Assembly: GCA_031841125.1 (NCBI GenBank)
Contig: CM063108.1
Location: forward strand, 24,975,399-25,039,398
Reading direction: 5' to 3'
DNA: 64,000 nucleotides
Origin: Acanthococcus lagerstroemiae
Lineage: Eukaryota > Arthropoda > Insecta > Hemiptera > Eriococcidae
A program made the translations under genes and the position numbers. Below, piece by piece: positions 45,251 through 56,917 of this stretch (positions within the stretch are counted from its first letter, which is position 1; each line of letters starts with the position of its first letter). The notes under the pieces were generated by a model. The model worked only from the letters and a program-made list of their open reading frames with translations, was not told the origin of the DNA and made no database searches.

Positions 45251-45680
45251 GTGTCGCTGCGTGGTCTAGTGCTAACGTGCTTGCTTTGCAATCCTTGCGT
45301 CTCGGGTTCGAATCCTACCAATGCCAGAAAAGCTAGTGATATTAGAATACTCCCACTAACATCCTAGCGAACAGAGAGACTGCACTGAAAGATAGCGCGC
45401 CCTGTAACCCTGCCAGGTCGAACGAACGAGGCATTACAATCGCAAAGCGTGTTACCACCAGATCAGAAGGATTCGGTACTGTGTGTGTGTACGTCGTGAA
45501 AACACCTTGTTAGTAAGCGAACTGTGTCTGCACACTCTTCGGCACAGAGAAGGAAAACTCAACGCAATAAACCGTAGGTAAGCAGTAGCAAGGTACTCTG
45601 AACAACCTTGCCTAGGAAAGTCGCTACTGAAAAAACGCGATCACCTACGTCCGGCAACGGACACGGCACCTGAAGAAGAC
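45251..45680 (+). mobile_element. tRNA-derived SINE, copy 4 (best full-length copy)
   Basis: Head: A-box region 'gcgtggtctagtgctaacg', an anticodon-arm position 'ctttgcaatc' and a perfect B box 'gggttcgaatcc' (45,304-45,315). Body in order: 'cccactaacatcctagcga', 'gcgccctgtaaccctgcca', 'gaggcattacaatcgc', 'gttaccaccagatcagaa', 'ggattcggtactgtgtgtg', 'gcacagagaaggaaaactc', 'acgcaataaaccgtagg', and the ending 'ggcacctgaagaagac'. This copy has no large deletion and gives a length of about 430 bp. No protein. Confidence 0.9.
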
Positions 45681-47976
45681 CCTAATGATCATAATGATTT
45701 CACGCTGACGATCAGACGGTCATTTGAAGAGCTTTCTCAGTGAGACCTGTGGACCAGTTTCATGTTGAATTACATCGAGCGCTGCAGGCAAATACACATA
45801 TGCAGAATTCTACAATGCTAACGGCAGCAGGTTTCGGCAGCTGAGAGTGGAGCTTTTGCTAGGGTAACGACTATACAACATAACGAGTTCTGGCGGGCCT
45901 ACTTCAAATCTCCACCAGCGTTAATGGCGCAGATTCCTCTTTTTTCTTCTTCTTTTCATCATCCTGTCTTCGTTTTACATTTTCCCGCGCTAAGTGTTTT
46001 GGTGTGCATAGCTGTCGGTGTACCAACGCGTAATGGTGTCGTAGTGCGTGGAAGAGAAAAAAGTGGCATAAAAGATGCATATTCGGGGCTTCGCATTTCG
46101 CGTTGTAGGTACGTATAGGAAGCTACGAGGGCGTTCAAAAGGCGTTTTTCTGCATCTCGAGCGGCGGTAAGTGTTTTGGGGCATTGTTACTCGACAATGG
46201 CGCGTACAAGGCGGACTTGAAATTAACGTGTGTGTACCCAGAGTGAAGGAGCGACGGTGGCGTGCAGAACCGTACACACGAGAGACCACGGGAGCGATGG
46301 AACGAGAGACGGGAAAAGACTAGAGAGCCAATTCTTCCCAAATCGCGTACACTCGAGCGAACTCGGCTCAGCAATAACGAACCAAGGTGTCTTTCTGTCT
46401 ATAGTCTACTATACACACCAAAAGCATCGCACAATGCGAGCACTAATGAAAGATATCATTACCACGCCGAGTATCTTCGAAACACAATACACACAGAACA
46501 TATCTCCTATACACGGACTCTTCCATCTATACGCCGTATATCGAGAGTATTATTTATAAATTCGGAACGGGCCTGAGATAACTCAGCAAATTACTCGAAA
46601 TCGTTTTCTATACGGCAACAACGTCGCTGTATGTGTGTGTACATGATTGTAACACCTCGAGTGAAATTTATTTCGCCTTGTCGATCCGCGGGCGTAATCG
46701 ATTGTTGTTAATTTCGTTCAAGTACGCGAAATAAACGGATATACAGTCTTCGGCTCAGCCCGGCGACCGGGTGAGGAGGCGGCTATGTGTACGCGTGTAA
46801 TTTCAAAATGAGCGGGTATTGTTATCTTGGCACGAAATATTCATCCTCTTCGGCGCGCAGATGAAGAGCGAACCGTAATTAAATAATCTGATAGAACGGG
46901 CGTAATTTTAATTACACGGGGCCGGAACGGCGACGCGGACCATCGAAAAGGCGAACTAGTTTACCTTTTTTTTCCACCTCCTCTCTTTCTCTTCTAAAAC
47001 TGCGTCTTCGGTGCATCTAGGTCGACGTATTTTGTAGAATTTTTCTCGTATATAGATCTATATACTAAAAATAAAATAAGAAGAAAAAAGTCACTGCATA
47101 GTGAACACGAATTTGAGAACAGCCGATTCTTTTCCACTCAAGAGTGCACACATGTAAGATGTACGATAATTAGATAACGACGTCTGAGTATGCGGTGGCT
47201 GCAGCTCGGTGCATACAACGATAATCAAAAGAATGCCTCAACGCTTTTTTTTTCTTTTCTTTTTTCTATACTTTTTTCAGCGAACAATGAGAGAGAAAAT
47301 GAGAATCAGAGTTGCGCGGTTCTCGATTTCCAACTGTACGAGAGCGCGTATACGGATGTACCTATGAAGGTACACGTATGTAAGTGTCGTGTGAGAAAAT
47401 AATGCCTTTGGACGCAGCCATGCGGCACAAATAAACGAGAAACCGACAACCTTATAGAACCTCGGTTATACATGCATCAGCCCACGACCAAATAAATTGT
47501 AGGAATTCGGAGTGTATTAGTTGAGTCGGAAAAGCCCAGTTTGGAAATAAGGCGCGGGATCGAGCACTGGCGAATACGAGTACGTAGTCGAAATACGGGG
47601 AGATGTACTTGTTCTATTAGCCGAAAACATGATGTCGGGTAAATGAAACAATGGATGGTAAACTGAATTTCGGCACGGAGGGTCAGATGGTAGTACTGAT
47701 GAAGATACTAAAAGGTCCCGGGAGTTCAAAGGTCCCGATGTCTCCCGGGGGGATGAGAAGTTCAACAAATCTGAAAAGTCAACAATAAGTCGAAAAATAT
47801 TGATCCTATCGTAAAAAGTTTCGAACAAAAAATGCTCCTGAGGTGATTTTATGTAAGAAAGGTTCTATTCTATTTTCTCCTTGTTGACCTGAAAACGTTG
47901 AAAAAAGGGGTTCAAAATTACCTTTGGAATTCCACTAAAGTGAAGATTGAAGATACACAACATGTATCCCCTACTA
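45681..47976. other. CpG-rich unique DNA, candidate regulatory block
   Basis: No recognised gene. 46,000-47,000 is CpG-rich and repeat-free; the part about 46,660-46,960 has several 'taatt', 'ttaattac', 'atcgatt' cores, a composition often seen in conserved non-coding elements near developmental genes. Frames of about 100 codons (46,230-46,576) overlap in two phases and have no domain, so coding is unlikely. Confidence 0.4.
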
Positions 47977-49811
47977 CAGGGTGTCCATTCTCTGGAAAAC
48001 CTGAAAAAGTCAGGGAATTTTGTCCGTCTGGAAAAGTCAGAGAATTTTGGAATTTTCAGCTTTTTCCATCTAAAAGTCCGAGAATTTTGTAAAAAAATCG
48101 ACTGCGAAATTCTGTAGTACTTCAAACAGATTTTACCCTATTTCTTTAAAAAATTCTTCCTTCGGTTCGCTCAGGCAATTTTCTTATCTTTTTTCTTTCA
48201 CAGGAAAAGGACGGGGGTAATACAACCCCCCTCTCCTATCGCAGTAGTACAGAATGTGTTGGTGTGATGAAATCGTTTTCATGGTATTCGTTTCGCATCT
48301 ACATCTTTCTATAAGGCGGTTATAAACTTAACGTATTTCGTGACTTTTCACGAACCATTTCACGAAAAATATGACGAAACGCGAACCAATCCCTATACAC
48401 TTCTCCCAATATCAGCTGTTTCGTGTTTCATGTTTTCATCTCATCCTGTTCGCGAGAATCTGAAAATCGGCGCGAAAAGACGCGAAAATGAAAAAATATT
48501 CAGTCCAGCTCCTCTCCGCAGTGTAAAAATTTTATTGAGATAGTCGTAATGAAACGAAAATTTGAAAACCAATGTATTCACCATCTGGAACATTCTGCCG
48601 GTTTTCTTCGGCTCCCCTCTCCTTCGCAAATGTAAATCAGGGGTGAATGAAAAGGACTTCCGAGATTTTGGGGAAAGAGTAACTAATCCACAAAATTTGA
48701 AAAAAATCTAAAGACCGCATAATAATAATTACCGTGTTACGGTAGAGTCCACTGTTTCCAAATGTATGATCTTATTATTATGTATCTGTCGATACTCTTG
48801 AATTGAAGCCTCTTCCGCTTCCCCTGGTGCCTTAATTTTCTAGATCCTAACCACCTTTTTACTTTCATAGCATTTGTCGTTAGATATGCTGCCGCTTTTT
48901 CACCTGGATTCCAGAATTCATTTTTATAGTTATTTTCCCTCCTCCTAAGTCATTCAGGCTCCACGAGGGAGGGGCTAATTCCGGTTACTCTAGTTTTCCT
49001 CAAGTTCCAAATTCTCTATGAGATTCTAAAGTCAATTTTTTAGACAGGATAGCCAACCAAGCTCTGAGTCGCTGATTTCGAATATCGCCTCAGATATTTG
49101 TATCCGACTCCTTCCAGAGCACTGTCTTAGTACGAATTCGCTTCTCCGACGAAAAATTGCACGAAGTGTCGAAATAGAGGTGGTTTTGTGTCGCTGATTT
49201 CGAATATCGCTTCCGATTTTTAATCTAGATCAAATTTAGGCTCCTATGCTTGTTCAGTTGAGAAATTTTTACGACGGTAGTTTCTATTAGCAACACTTTG
49301 AATAAGACTGTATTTTTACCCTATTCGGTGGCTTTTATTTGAAAGAGTGAATCTTGAGTCAACCGGTGCTTGTCCTACACTCTTGCTACCTCACGGGTCG
49401 CACCAGGAGGAACGGGATCCAAAAATTACCCCTAAAATCGAATGCAGTGACCTCGAAACCCTATAAGCCAATTTTCGAATTTTATTCTGTTACCACTCCT
49501 CCCCTACGAAAAAATCTATGAAGTTGTTAATTGACATCGCACCACGCTGCACCCCATAGAGCGCGTTTTCATCTCCCACATTAAGTTTTAACACTCTCTC
49601 TCTGCCATAACATCATAAGCACACGGTAGTAAAAAAAAGTTTGTGGAGTGATTGATGATGTTTGCCACTCACGATATTCGAAAATTTGACACCCCCCCCC
49701 CCCTTTGAATATGTAATTTGTATTTAAAGGGTCTGGAAAACTGAAATAATTGGCCTGGAAAACCTGGAAAAGTCAGGGAAAATCATTTCCGAACAAGAAT
49801 GGACACCCTAT
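47977..49811. mobile_element. Larger CAGGGTGTCC-ended element, about 1.8 kb
   Basis: Left end 'cagggtgtccattctctgga' and right end 'aagaatggacaccct' are inverted repeats, and both arms hold 'gtcagggaa(t/a)' and 'ctggaaaacct', linking it to the 'gttgccac' MITEs at 8.2 and 40.1 kb. No transposase frame is recognisable inside. It contains the repeat shared with 9.0 kb (49,388-49,465). Another 'cagggtgtct' starts at 49,813, so a second related end may abut it. Confidence 0.6.
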
Positions 49812-50044
49812 ACAGGGTGTCTATTGGGGTGGATCGGCACACCTACGTTAAAAATTTCTTTCAGATTTTTCTCGGTAAAAAGTTGTCTTTGATAGTTGAA
49901 AAGAAAATTTCAAAATATTTTTGAGAAATTCAAAAATTTTACCTAAGGGATTTGCCCTTGAAATTTTGCAGTGTATATAGTAGAAGCGTATACATATGTG
50001 TACCTTTTGAAGACAAAGAATTTTATTTGATACATTTTGCCTAC

Positions 50045-50535
50045 TGTATAGACTTTTATTTTATTTTCATTTTTTATTTTGCAGCCCATTTGTGTATCTT
50101 AAGATTAGTTTACTTAAAGATTTGCTTATTTAATGCGCCCATTGTCGGGCATAGGCCTCCCTCACTCTTTTCCAACGGCCACTTTCCCTGGCGTTCCCTT
50201 TCCAGGCAACGCCGACATGTTGCCTGATTTCATTAAATCATCGGTAGTAGGCCTCCCTACATTTCTTTTTGCTCCCCTGGATACGTATTCCAAAATTTTT
50301 CTTTCCCACCTGCCCACACTCCCCCTCCCCCTCTCTAGCAACATGACCCGCGTAATCGAATTCTAATTTTTTCATGACAAATGTATAGTCCTTACCTTTT
50401 GATTTATCCCTTATCCATTTATTGGTTAGTCTGTCCTTCCTTTTTACTCCGATTATAGTTCTCTCCATTGCAATATGGGTGCTGGCTCGCTTTAGACTTT
50501 GGCCTTGTATACAGACCCTTACGACCGACATTAAA
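50045..50535 (-). pseudogene. RTE LINE tail, copy on minus strand
   Basis: The minus strand reads 'QSLKRASTHIAMERTIIGVK', 'DRLTNKWIRDKSKGKD', 'FDYAGHVAREGEG', 'ERK..LEY' and ends '...atgggcgcattaa' at about 50,133. Its 3' UTR 'gggctgcaaaataaaa' and A-rich tail match the copy at 11.35-11.80 kb, so they are the same subfamily. At least one frameshift lies near 50,240. 5'-truncated and inactive. Confidence 0.8.
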
Positions 50536-50586
50536 ATTCTAAGTTTACTACTTTATTTGACGTATCCGAATTATAGAATGTATGTA

Positions 50587-51087
50587 GTTTCATCAAATCC
50601 ATTCAGTGCTCAGAGGTTAAGAGTTCGTATTTCGAGTCACTGTGTAGATTTGAAGACCTTCCCATGGAAACAGCATCAGTTCAATATTGTGAAATCGATT
50701 TTATCGTGTGAAAATGTTGACATAGCGCCTCTGCAAGATGTACCAACTAGTTTTTCATGAACGTGGGTAGTATCAGCCACAAATGACCAAAAAGTGATTG
50801 AAAAACATGAAGCATCATTAATAAACGCTGGTTATCATTGTTCCATTCTCTTATCAAGTTTACATAAATGGACTGATGCTGTTTTCACGATTAGCCATCG
50901 TCAGATACCTTCGAAAATTACCGCTGAAAACCAAACGCATTCTCTATAACCAGTGATTTGGCGAAATGCATTTTCAGCACATCCTGAAGACGTTCTACTT
51001 TCTTTGTTAACTTCAGATAGTCCTAAATATCAAGAATTTGCTATCGACAAAATCTCCCAAGTCATTTCGTTAATTAATTTACTGTAA
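50587..51087 (+). pseudogene. Decayed frame of unknown family
   Basis: A single plus-strand reading frame stays coherent for about 150 codons with only two internal stops (TGA near 50,758 and TAA near 50,947) before a final TAA at about 51,085. It contains 'KVIEKHEASLINAGYH' and 'WRNAFSAHPEDVLLSLLTSD'. Long coherence between two point stops suggests an old protein gene, probably from a mobile element, but I cannot name the family. Confidence 0.4.
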
Positions 51088-51976
51088 TTGAAATCAATAA
51101 AACTTTTTAAAATTATTTTTGTATGGTTTTTGGATTTATGAAATCAATTATAATTCACTCGTGTTTGTTGTACTTTTCAAGGTCAAACTCTTAGATGAAA
51201 TTTAAAAATTTTTTCAAAAACATTTGTTTACTTCTTTTTTTACCACCAAAGGCAACATTTCAGTGAGGGTGAATTCAAAAATTCGAAAAAAAAGTTAGCG
51301 ACTTGCCCTGGAGTCATGAATAGGGCAAGTTTTTATGCGGGAAAAATTGCGAAATATACGCATAAAATATGCCGCTGAAAACCTCAAAAACATGCAAAAA
51401 AAAAATCCTAAAATTTCCAAAATATGCAAAAATATTTTTTCCAAAACTAGACAATACGCGTGTCAAAACGCTGGTTTATTTCAGCTAAATCGAATGGAAC
51501 ACACGCTTGACTCAAAAAATGAATAACCGAAATAAAACAGAGAAAAAAAATACAATGTAGAATTTTGCTTGTTGAAAATGCTAGGGCAATTAACAGCGCG
51601 TTAGAGTCCATAAATCATACCTGCTTCAGGCTTACAGCATACAGCATGTACATATTTCAGTCAGTATGCGGCAAAAATAAGAAAAGTGGCTAAATATGCG
51701 CTGAAATGTACGATTTTATGCGAAAATATGCATATTTCGTTAAATATACAGTACCTAATATGTGCAACCGAATTAAGCTCATTCTACTGGGAATTTTATG
51801 AATCGTAACGATAATGCAGAGTGGCTACTTGGTCATTTGTTCAGTCTTAAGTAATTTTTAGTAATTTTTTTTGAAAATATGGTCAATAAGTAATCTTTTT
51901 CATTTTCTTCCTGCAAAATATCAAACTCACGGCCAAACTTTCAAACTCTCAACTGGTGATTTAGGTCCTCTCTACA

Positions 51977-53585
51977 TTGGTTGCTGTAAGTGTATCAGTG
52001 TCAATGGTATCAGATGCTTTGTTTCCTTCAAGAAGTGTTGAAATTACTCCTGATATCCAGCTCCTCTGTCGTAATGATGCTACAATCAGAGCTGAAATCC
52101 TGTGGGCGCTGAAAGTAGTTGCAAGTAATTTCAGTTTGCTACCCTGTGACGATATAACTTCTCTGTTTAACGTCATGTTTTCCAAAACTCAAAAAATAGA
52201 AACTATGACGAAGTAAAACGAAAGCTCAGTACTTAGTAATAGAAACTTGTGGTCCATAATTATGTTTACTAGCATTTAACTGAGGGTGTCATTAAATGTA
52301 ACGCCTATTATTCTCTTCTGTATGATGAAATGTTTAATGTCGCTAATAAGAAAGAGTCACAAATTTGCATTAAATTTCGGTCTAAAGGTAAGAACAAGCT
52401 TACTCAGAAAGAGTTTTCCCAGGCTCTGCTGAAGCTAGAGTAATTTTTCAATATCCATTTAGTCGGCCGATGATGAGGCTCACTTGAAGCTGAAAGATTT
52501 GTTAATGTTCGACTCAGGTGGTCCCAATGTTAACAAATCAGTATTCAGTTTATTCAATGAGAACACAGAAATTATACGTTCCAATAGGAACTTTCCATAA
52601 TGCCGTTTCAACAAGCCTTAGTGAAACTGACCACAAAACTGCAAAACTTGTTGTCGCTTTGTGTTATGTTATTCATAAATACTATTACCGATAAGCAGAT
52701 TTCCGCATCATTCAAGAAAAATTTAAATTGCCACTTATAAAAATACCAAAACATTTTCCAGTTCGTTGGTTAACTTTGAGAAACTCTGAAAAAATAATAA
52801 GTGAGCATTCCTGCGATTAGAGAATATTTTTTAATTTTCCTACCGAAAGAAAAACCGAAATTATTAAATAGCAGATTATGTAAACTCATTCATTCTTTTT
52901 TATTAAAGAAAACTCGCAAAGCCGAACTGGAATTCATATTTGCAGTTTCTCGGATATTGATCAATGCTACTGAAAGATTTCAATCTTCCAATGTAATAAC
53001 TTTAATTCCATATTTTGCATTCAGAAATGCGTTCACTTTATGTAATACTTCTTAATCGTGTTATGAAACCTTCGAACATTTCTTTTGTGGAGATTTGACA
53101 AATCCAAGTTGGAACTCTTACCTGTTAAAGAAGTAGTTGTAGCTAAAAAGGTGAAAACTATCTACGAAAGAGAGAAGTTGTATTTTTTGTTGTGTTGTCA
53201 AAAGAGCTGTTTAGTTATGGCGAAATATTTATACTTAGAATGCTGAAGTCAATCTGAGATTCCGGCTCTGAGATTTATTTGGTTCCTAAAACCAAAAAAC
53301 GTTAAAAGTAATCTTAATTTTGCCTATATGTTGAAAAGATTTCAAATTTATCGAATATTAGTGAAATAGATAGTGCAGTTTCATATGATGAATGTGTGCT
53401 GTTATAAAAAGTGAGAACATTTTTGAAAAACTGACTATCAATAATTTTTGGACCAAAGTTTTTCTTCTGAAGATTGAAAAGTATCCTAATCTGTGTGTGA
53501 ATATTATTTTTCAAATTTGTGCATAGTAATTTTTTTTTTTTTTGCCCTTCGAATATTTGAATTTTGATTTGAGCGTGCTTCATGG
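51977..53585 (+). pseudogene. hAT-type transposase remnant, unit 1
   Basis: Plus-strand frames give, in order: 'RAEILWALKVVASNFSLLPC' (about 52,100), 'ITSLFNVMFSKTQKI', 'VYDEMFNVANKKESQ', 'DDEAHLKLKDLLMFDSGGPN' (about 52,460-52,530), 'HFPVRWLTLRNSE'-like (about 52,755), 'REYFLIFLPKE' (52,820) and 'NEIDSAV'-like residues (53,350). This order matches widespread hAT-like transposase relatives in insects and cnidarians. Stops and frameshifts occur throughout, including TAA at 52,214 and 53,053. The frames on either side are intact for up to 84 codons. Confidence 0.65.
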
Positions 53586-53850
53586 AAAAGAATAATAACT
53601 AGAATTTTTTTCCGATAATGTACGCAGCCGCACAAAAATTGGTACAGTTTTTTTTAAAGGAAAAGTTTGAGTGGCCACCCTGCTAATGGAATCGCAGAAA
53701 TAATCAGTTGGAAAAATGTGCATTAAATGCATAAAAAAACTTACCGTAGTTATGAAAAAGTCATAAATTCAGTTGTTATATTTAATTTACTTTTTCTCAA
53801 AAATCATAAATTCCCTGCACAGTCTTCCGGAAAAAAATTGGAAAAAATAG

Positions 53851-53977
53851 CGGGAAAAGAAGCCGGCGCGTTAGAAGCCAGACTGGTGAGCTATCCTACC
53901 TGTGGGCGGATCGAAGCGAGGGGTAAGGACCGCCGATGGAGAGAAGTCCCACGCTGGTGACCTCAAGACCCCAGGTC
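53851..53977. other. GC-rich patch inside the duplicated unit
   Basis: About 125 bp ('gccggcgcgttagaagcca' to 'aagaccccaggtccca') is clearly GC-richer than the AT-rich unit around it; the same patch is at about 56,674-56,799. It could be an inserted piece of a structured RNA gene or other SINE-like sequence, but I find no polymerase III boxes and do not recognise it. Confidence 0.45.
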
Positions 53978-54100
53978 CCATGTAATTAAAAAGTAAAAAC
54001 TTGCATGGAGATGTCAGCTCTGGAAATGTGAAAATATTTTAGTAATACTGAATACTGATACCAATTCCTCCGATTTTCCCGCGCAAATCTACTAAGGAAA

Positions 54101-56917
54101 ATTCGAAAAAAAAGTTAGCGACTTGCCCTGGAGTCATGAATAGGGCAAGTTTTTATGCGGTAAAAATTGCGAAATATACGCATAAAATATGCCGCTGAAA
54201 ACCTCAAAAACATGCAAAAAAAAATCCTAAAATTTCCAAAATATGCAAAAATATTTTTTCCAAAACTAGACAATATGCGTGTCAAAACGCTGGTTTATTT
54301 CAGCTAAATCGAATGGAACACACGCCTGACTCAAAAAATGAATAACCGAAATAAAACAGAGAAAAAAAATACAATGTAGAATTTTGCTTGTTGAAAATGC
54401 TAGGGCAATTAACAGCGCGCTAGCGTCCATAAATCATACCTGCTTCAGGCTTACAGCATACAGCATGTACATATTTCAGTCAGTATGCGGCAAAAATAAG
54501 AAAAGTGGCTAAATATGCGCTGAAATGTACGATTTCATGCGAAAATATGCATATTTCGTTAAATATACCGTACCTAATATGTGCAACCGAATTAAGCTCA
54601 TTCTACTGGGAATTTTATGAATCGTAACGATAATGCAGAGTGGCTACTTGGTCATTTGTTCAGTCTTAAGTAATTTTTAGTAATTTTTTTGAAAATATGG
54701 TCAATAAGTAATCTTTTTCATTTTCCTCCTGCAAAATATCAAACTCACGGCCAAACTTTCAAACTCTCAACTGGTGATTTAGGTCCTCTCTACATTGGTT
54801 GCTGTAAGTGTATCAGTGTCAATGGTATCAGATGCTTTGTTTCCTTCAAGAAGTGTTGAAATTACTCCTGATATTCAGCTCCTCTGTCGTAATGATGCTA
54901 CAATCAGAGCTGAAATCCTGTGGGCGCTGAAAGTAGTTGCAAGTAATTTCAGTTTGCTACCCTGTGACGATATAACTTCTCTGTTTAACGTCATGTTTTC
55001 CAAAACTCAAAAAATAGAAACTATGACGAAGTAAAACGAAAGCTCAGTACTTAGTAATAGAAACTTGTAGTCCATAATTATGTTTACTGGCATTTAACTG
55101 AGGGTGTCATTAAATGTAACGCCTATTATTCTCTTCTGTATGATGAAATGTTTAATGTCGCTAATAAGAAAGAGTCACAAATTTGCATTAGATTTCGGTC
55201 TAAAGGTAAGAACAAGCTTACTCAGAAAGAGTTTTCCCAGGCTCTGCTGAAGCTAGAGTAATTTTTCAATATCCATTTAGTCGGCCGATGATGAGGCTCA
55301 CTTGAAGCTGAAAGATTTGTTAATGTTCGACTCAGGTGGTCCCAATGTTAACAAATCAGTATTCAGTTTATTCAATGAGAACACAGAAATTATACGTTCC
55401 AATAGGAACTTTCCATAATGCCGTTTCAACAAGCCTTAGTGAAACTGACCACAAAACTGCAAAACTTGTTGTCGCTTTGTGTTATGTTATTCATAAATAC
55501 TATTACCGATAAGCAGATTTCCGCATCATTCAAGAAAAATTTAAATTGCCACTTATAAAAATACCAAAACACTTTCCAGTTCGTTGGTTAACTTTGAGAA
55601 ACTCTGAGAAAATAATAAGTGAGCATTCCTGCGATTAGAGAATATTTTTTAATTTTCCTACCGAAAGAAAAACCGAAATTATTAAATAGCAGATTATGTA
55701 AACTCATTCATTCTTTTTTATTAAAGAAAACTCGCAAAGCCGAACTGGAATTCATATTTGCAGTTTCCCGGTTATTGATCAATGCTACTGAAAGATTTCA
55801 ATCTTCCAATGTAATAAATTTAATTCCATATTTTGCATTCAGAAATGCGTTCACTTTATGTAATACTTCTTAATCGTGTTATGAAACCTTCGAACATTTC
55901 TTTTGTGGAGATTTGACAAATCCAAGTTGGAACTCTTACCTGTTAAAGAAGTAGTTGTAGCTAAAAAGGTGAAAACTATCTACGAAAGAGAGAAGTTGTA
56001 TTTTTTGTTGTGTTGTCAAAAGAGCTGTTTAGTTATGGCGAAATATTTATACTTAGAATGCTGAAGTCAATCTGAGATTCCGGCTCTGAGATTTATTTGG
56101 TTCCTAAAACCAAAAAAACGTTAAAAGTAATCTTAATTTTGCCTATATGTTGAAAAGATTTCAAATTTATCGAATATTAGTGAAATAGATAGTGCAGTTT
56201 CATATGATGAATGTGTGCTGTTATAAAAAGTGAGAACATTTTTGAAAAACTGACTATCAATAATTTTTGGACCAAAGTTTTTCTTCTGAAGATTGAAAAG
56301 TATCCTAATCTGTGTGTGAATATTATTTTTCAAATTTGTGCATAGTAATTTTTTTTTTTTGCCCTTCGAATATTTGAATTTTGATTTGAGCGTGCTTCAT
56401 GGAAAAGAATAATAACTAGAATTTTTTTCCGATAATGTACGCAGCCGCACAAAAATTGGTACAGTTTTTTTTAAAGGAAAAGTTTGAGTGGCCACCCTGC
56501 TAATGGAATCGCAGAAATAATCAGTTGGAAAAATGTGCATTAAATGCATAAAAAAACTTACCGTAGTTATGAAAAAGTCATAAATTCAGTTGTTATATTT
56601 AATTTACTTTTTCTCAAAAATCATAAATTCCCTGCACAGTCTTCCGGAAAAAAATTGGAAAAAATAGCGGGAAAAGAAGCCGGCGCGTTAGAAGCCAGAC
56701 TGGTGAGCTATCCTACCTGTGGGCGGATCGAAGCGAGGGGTAAGGACCGCCGATGGAGAGAAGTCCCACGCTGGTGACCTCAAGACCCCAGGTCCCATGT
56801 AATTAAAAAGTAAAAACTTGCATGGAGATGTCAGCTCTGGAAATGTGAAAATATTTTAGTAATACTGAATACTGATACCAATTCCTCCGATTTTCCCCGC
56901 GCAAATCTACTAAGGAG
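54101..56917. repeat. Tandem segmental duplication, unit 2 (2,817 bp)
   Basis: Second head-to-tail copy of 51,281-54,100. The junction at 54,098-54,101 has no spacer and at most one base of shared sequence; unit 2 ends at 'ctactaagga' followed by new sequence 'gggagggggc'. The disabling stops and frameshifts of the transposase are the same in both units, so the duplication came after the gene died. Confidence 0.95.
54795..56402 (+). pseudogene. hAT-type transposase remnant, unit 2
   Basis: Duplicate of the previous entry, with the same order of motifs and the same main stops. The 80-codon first frame (54,795-55,034) is identical in protein sequence to that of unit 1, and the 84-codon frame (55,619-55,873) differs at two residues. 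No sign that selection preserved either copy. Confidence 0.65.

Larger units (their letters stand above)
51281..54100. repeat. Tandem segmental duplication, unit 1 (2,820 bp)
   Basis: Starts with 'attcgaaaaaaaagttagcg' and runs to '...aatctactaagga', after which the same sequence restarts at once. Unit 2 is the same throughout, with about 20 substitutions that I noticed and a few one- to two-base length changes in homopolymers. Contains a dead hAT-type transposase, a hairpin 'acttgccct...agggcaagt' near the start and a GC-rich 125-bp patch at about 53,853-53,977. Confidence 0.95.

Noticed and set aside
46230..46576. Two overlapping frames over 100 codons
   Set aside because: They overlap in two phases, are rich in Arg/Thr/His without pattern, and have no domain.
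51300..51333. GC hairpin followed by a T run, like a bacterial terminator
   Set aside because: Context is a eukaryotic transposon unit; the hairpin is part of the duplicated element and rho-independent termination does not apply.
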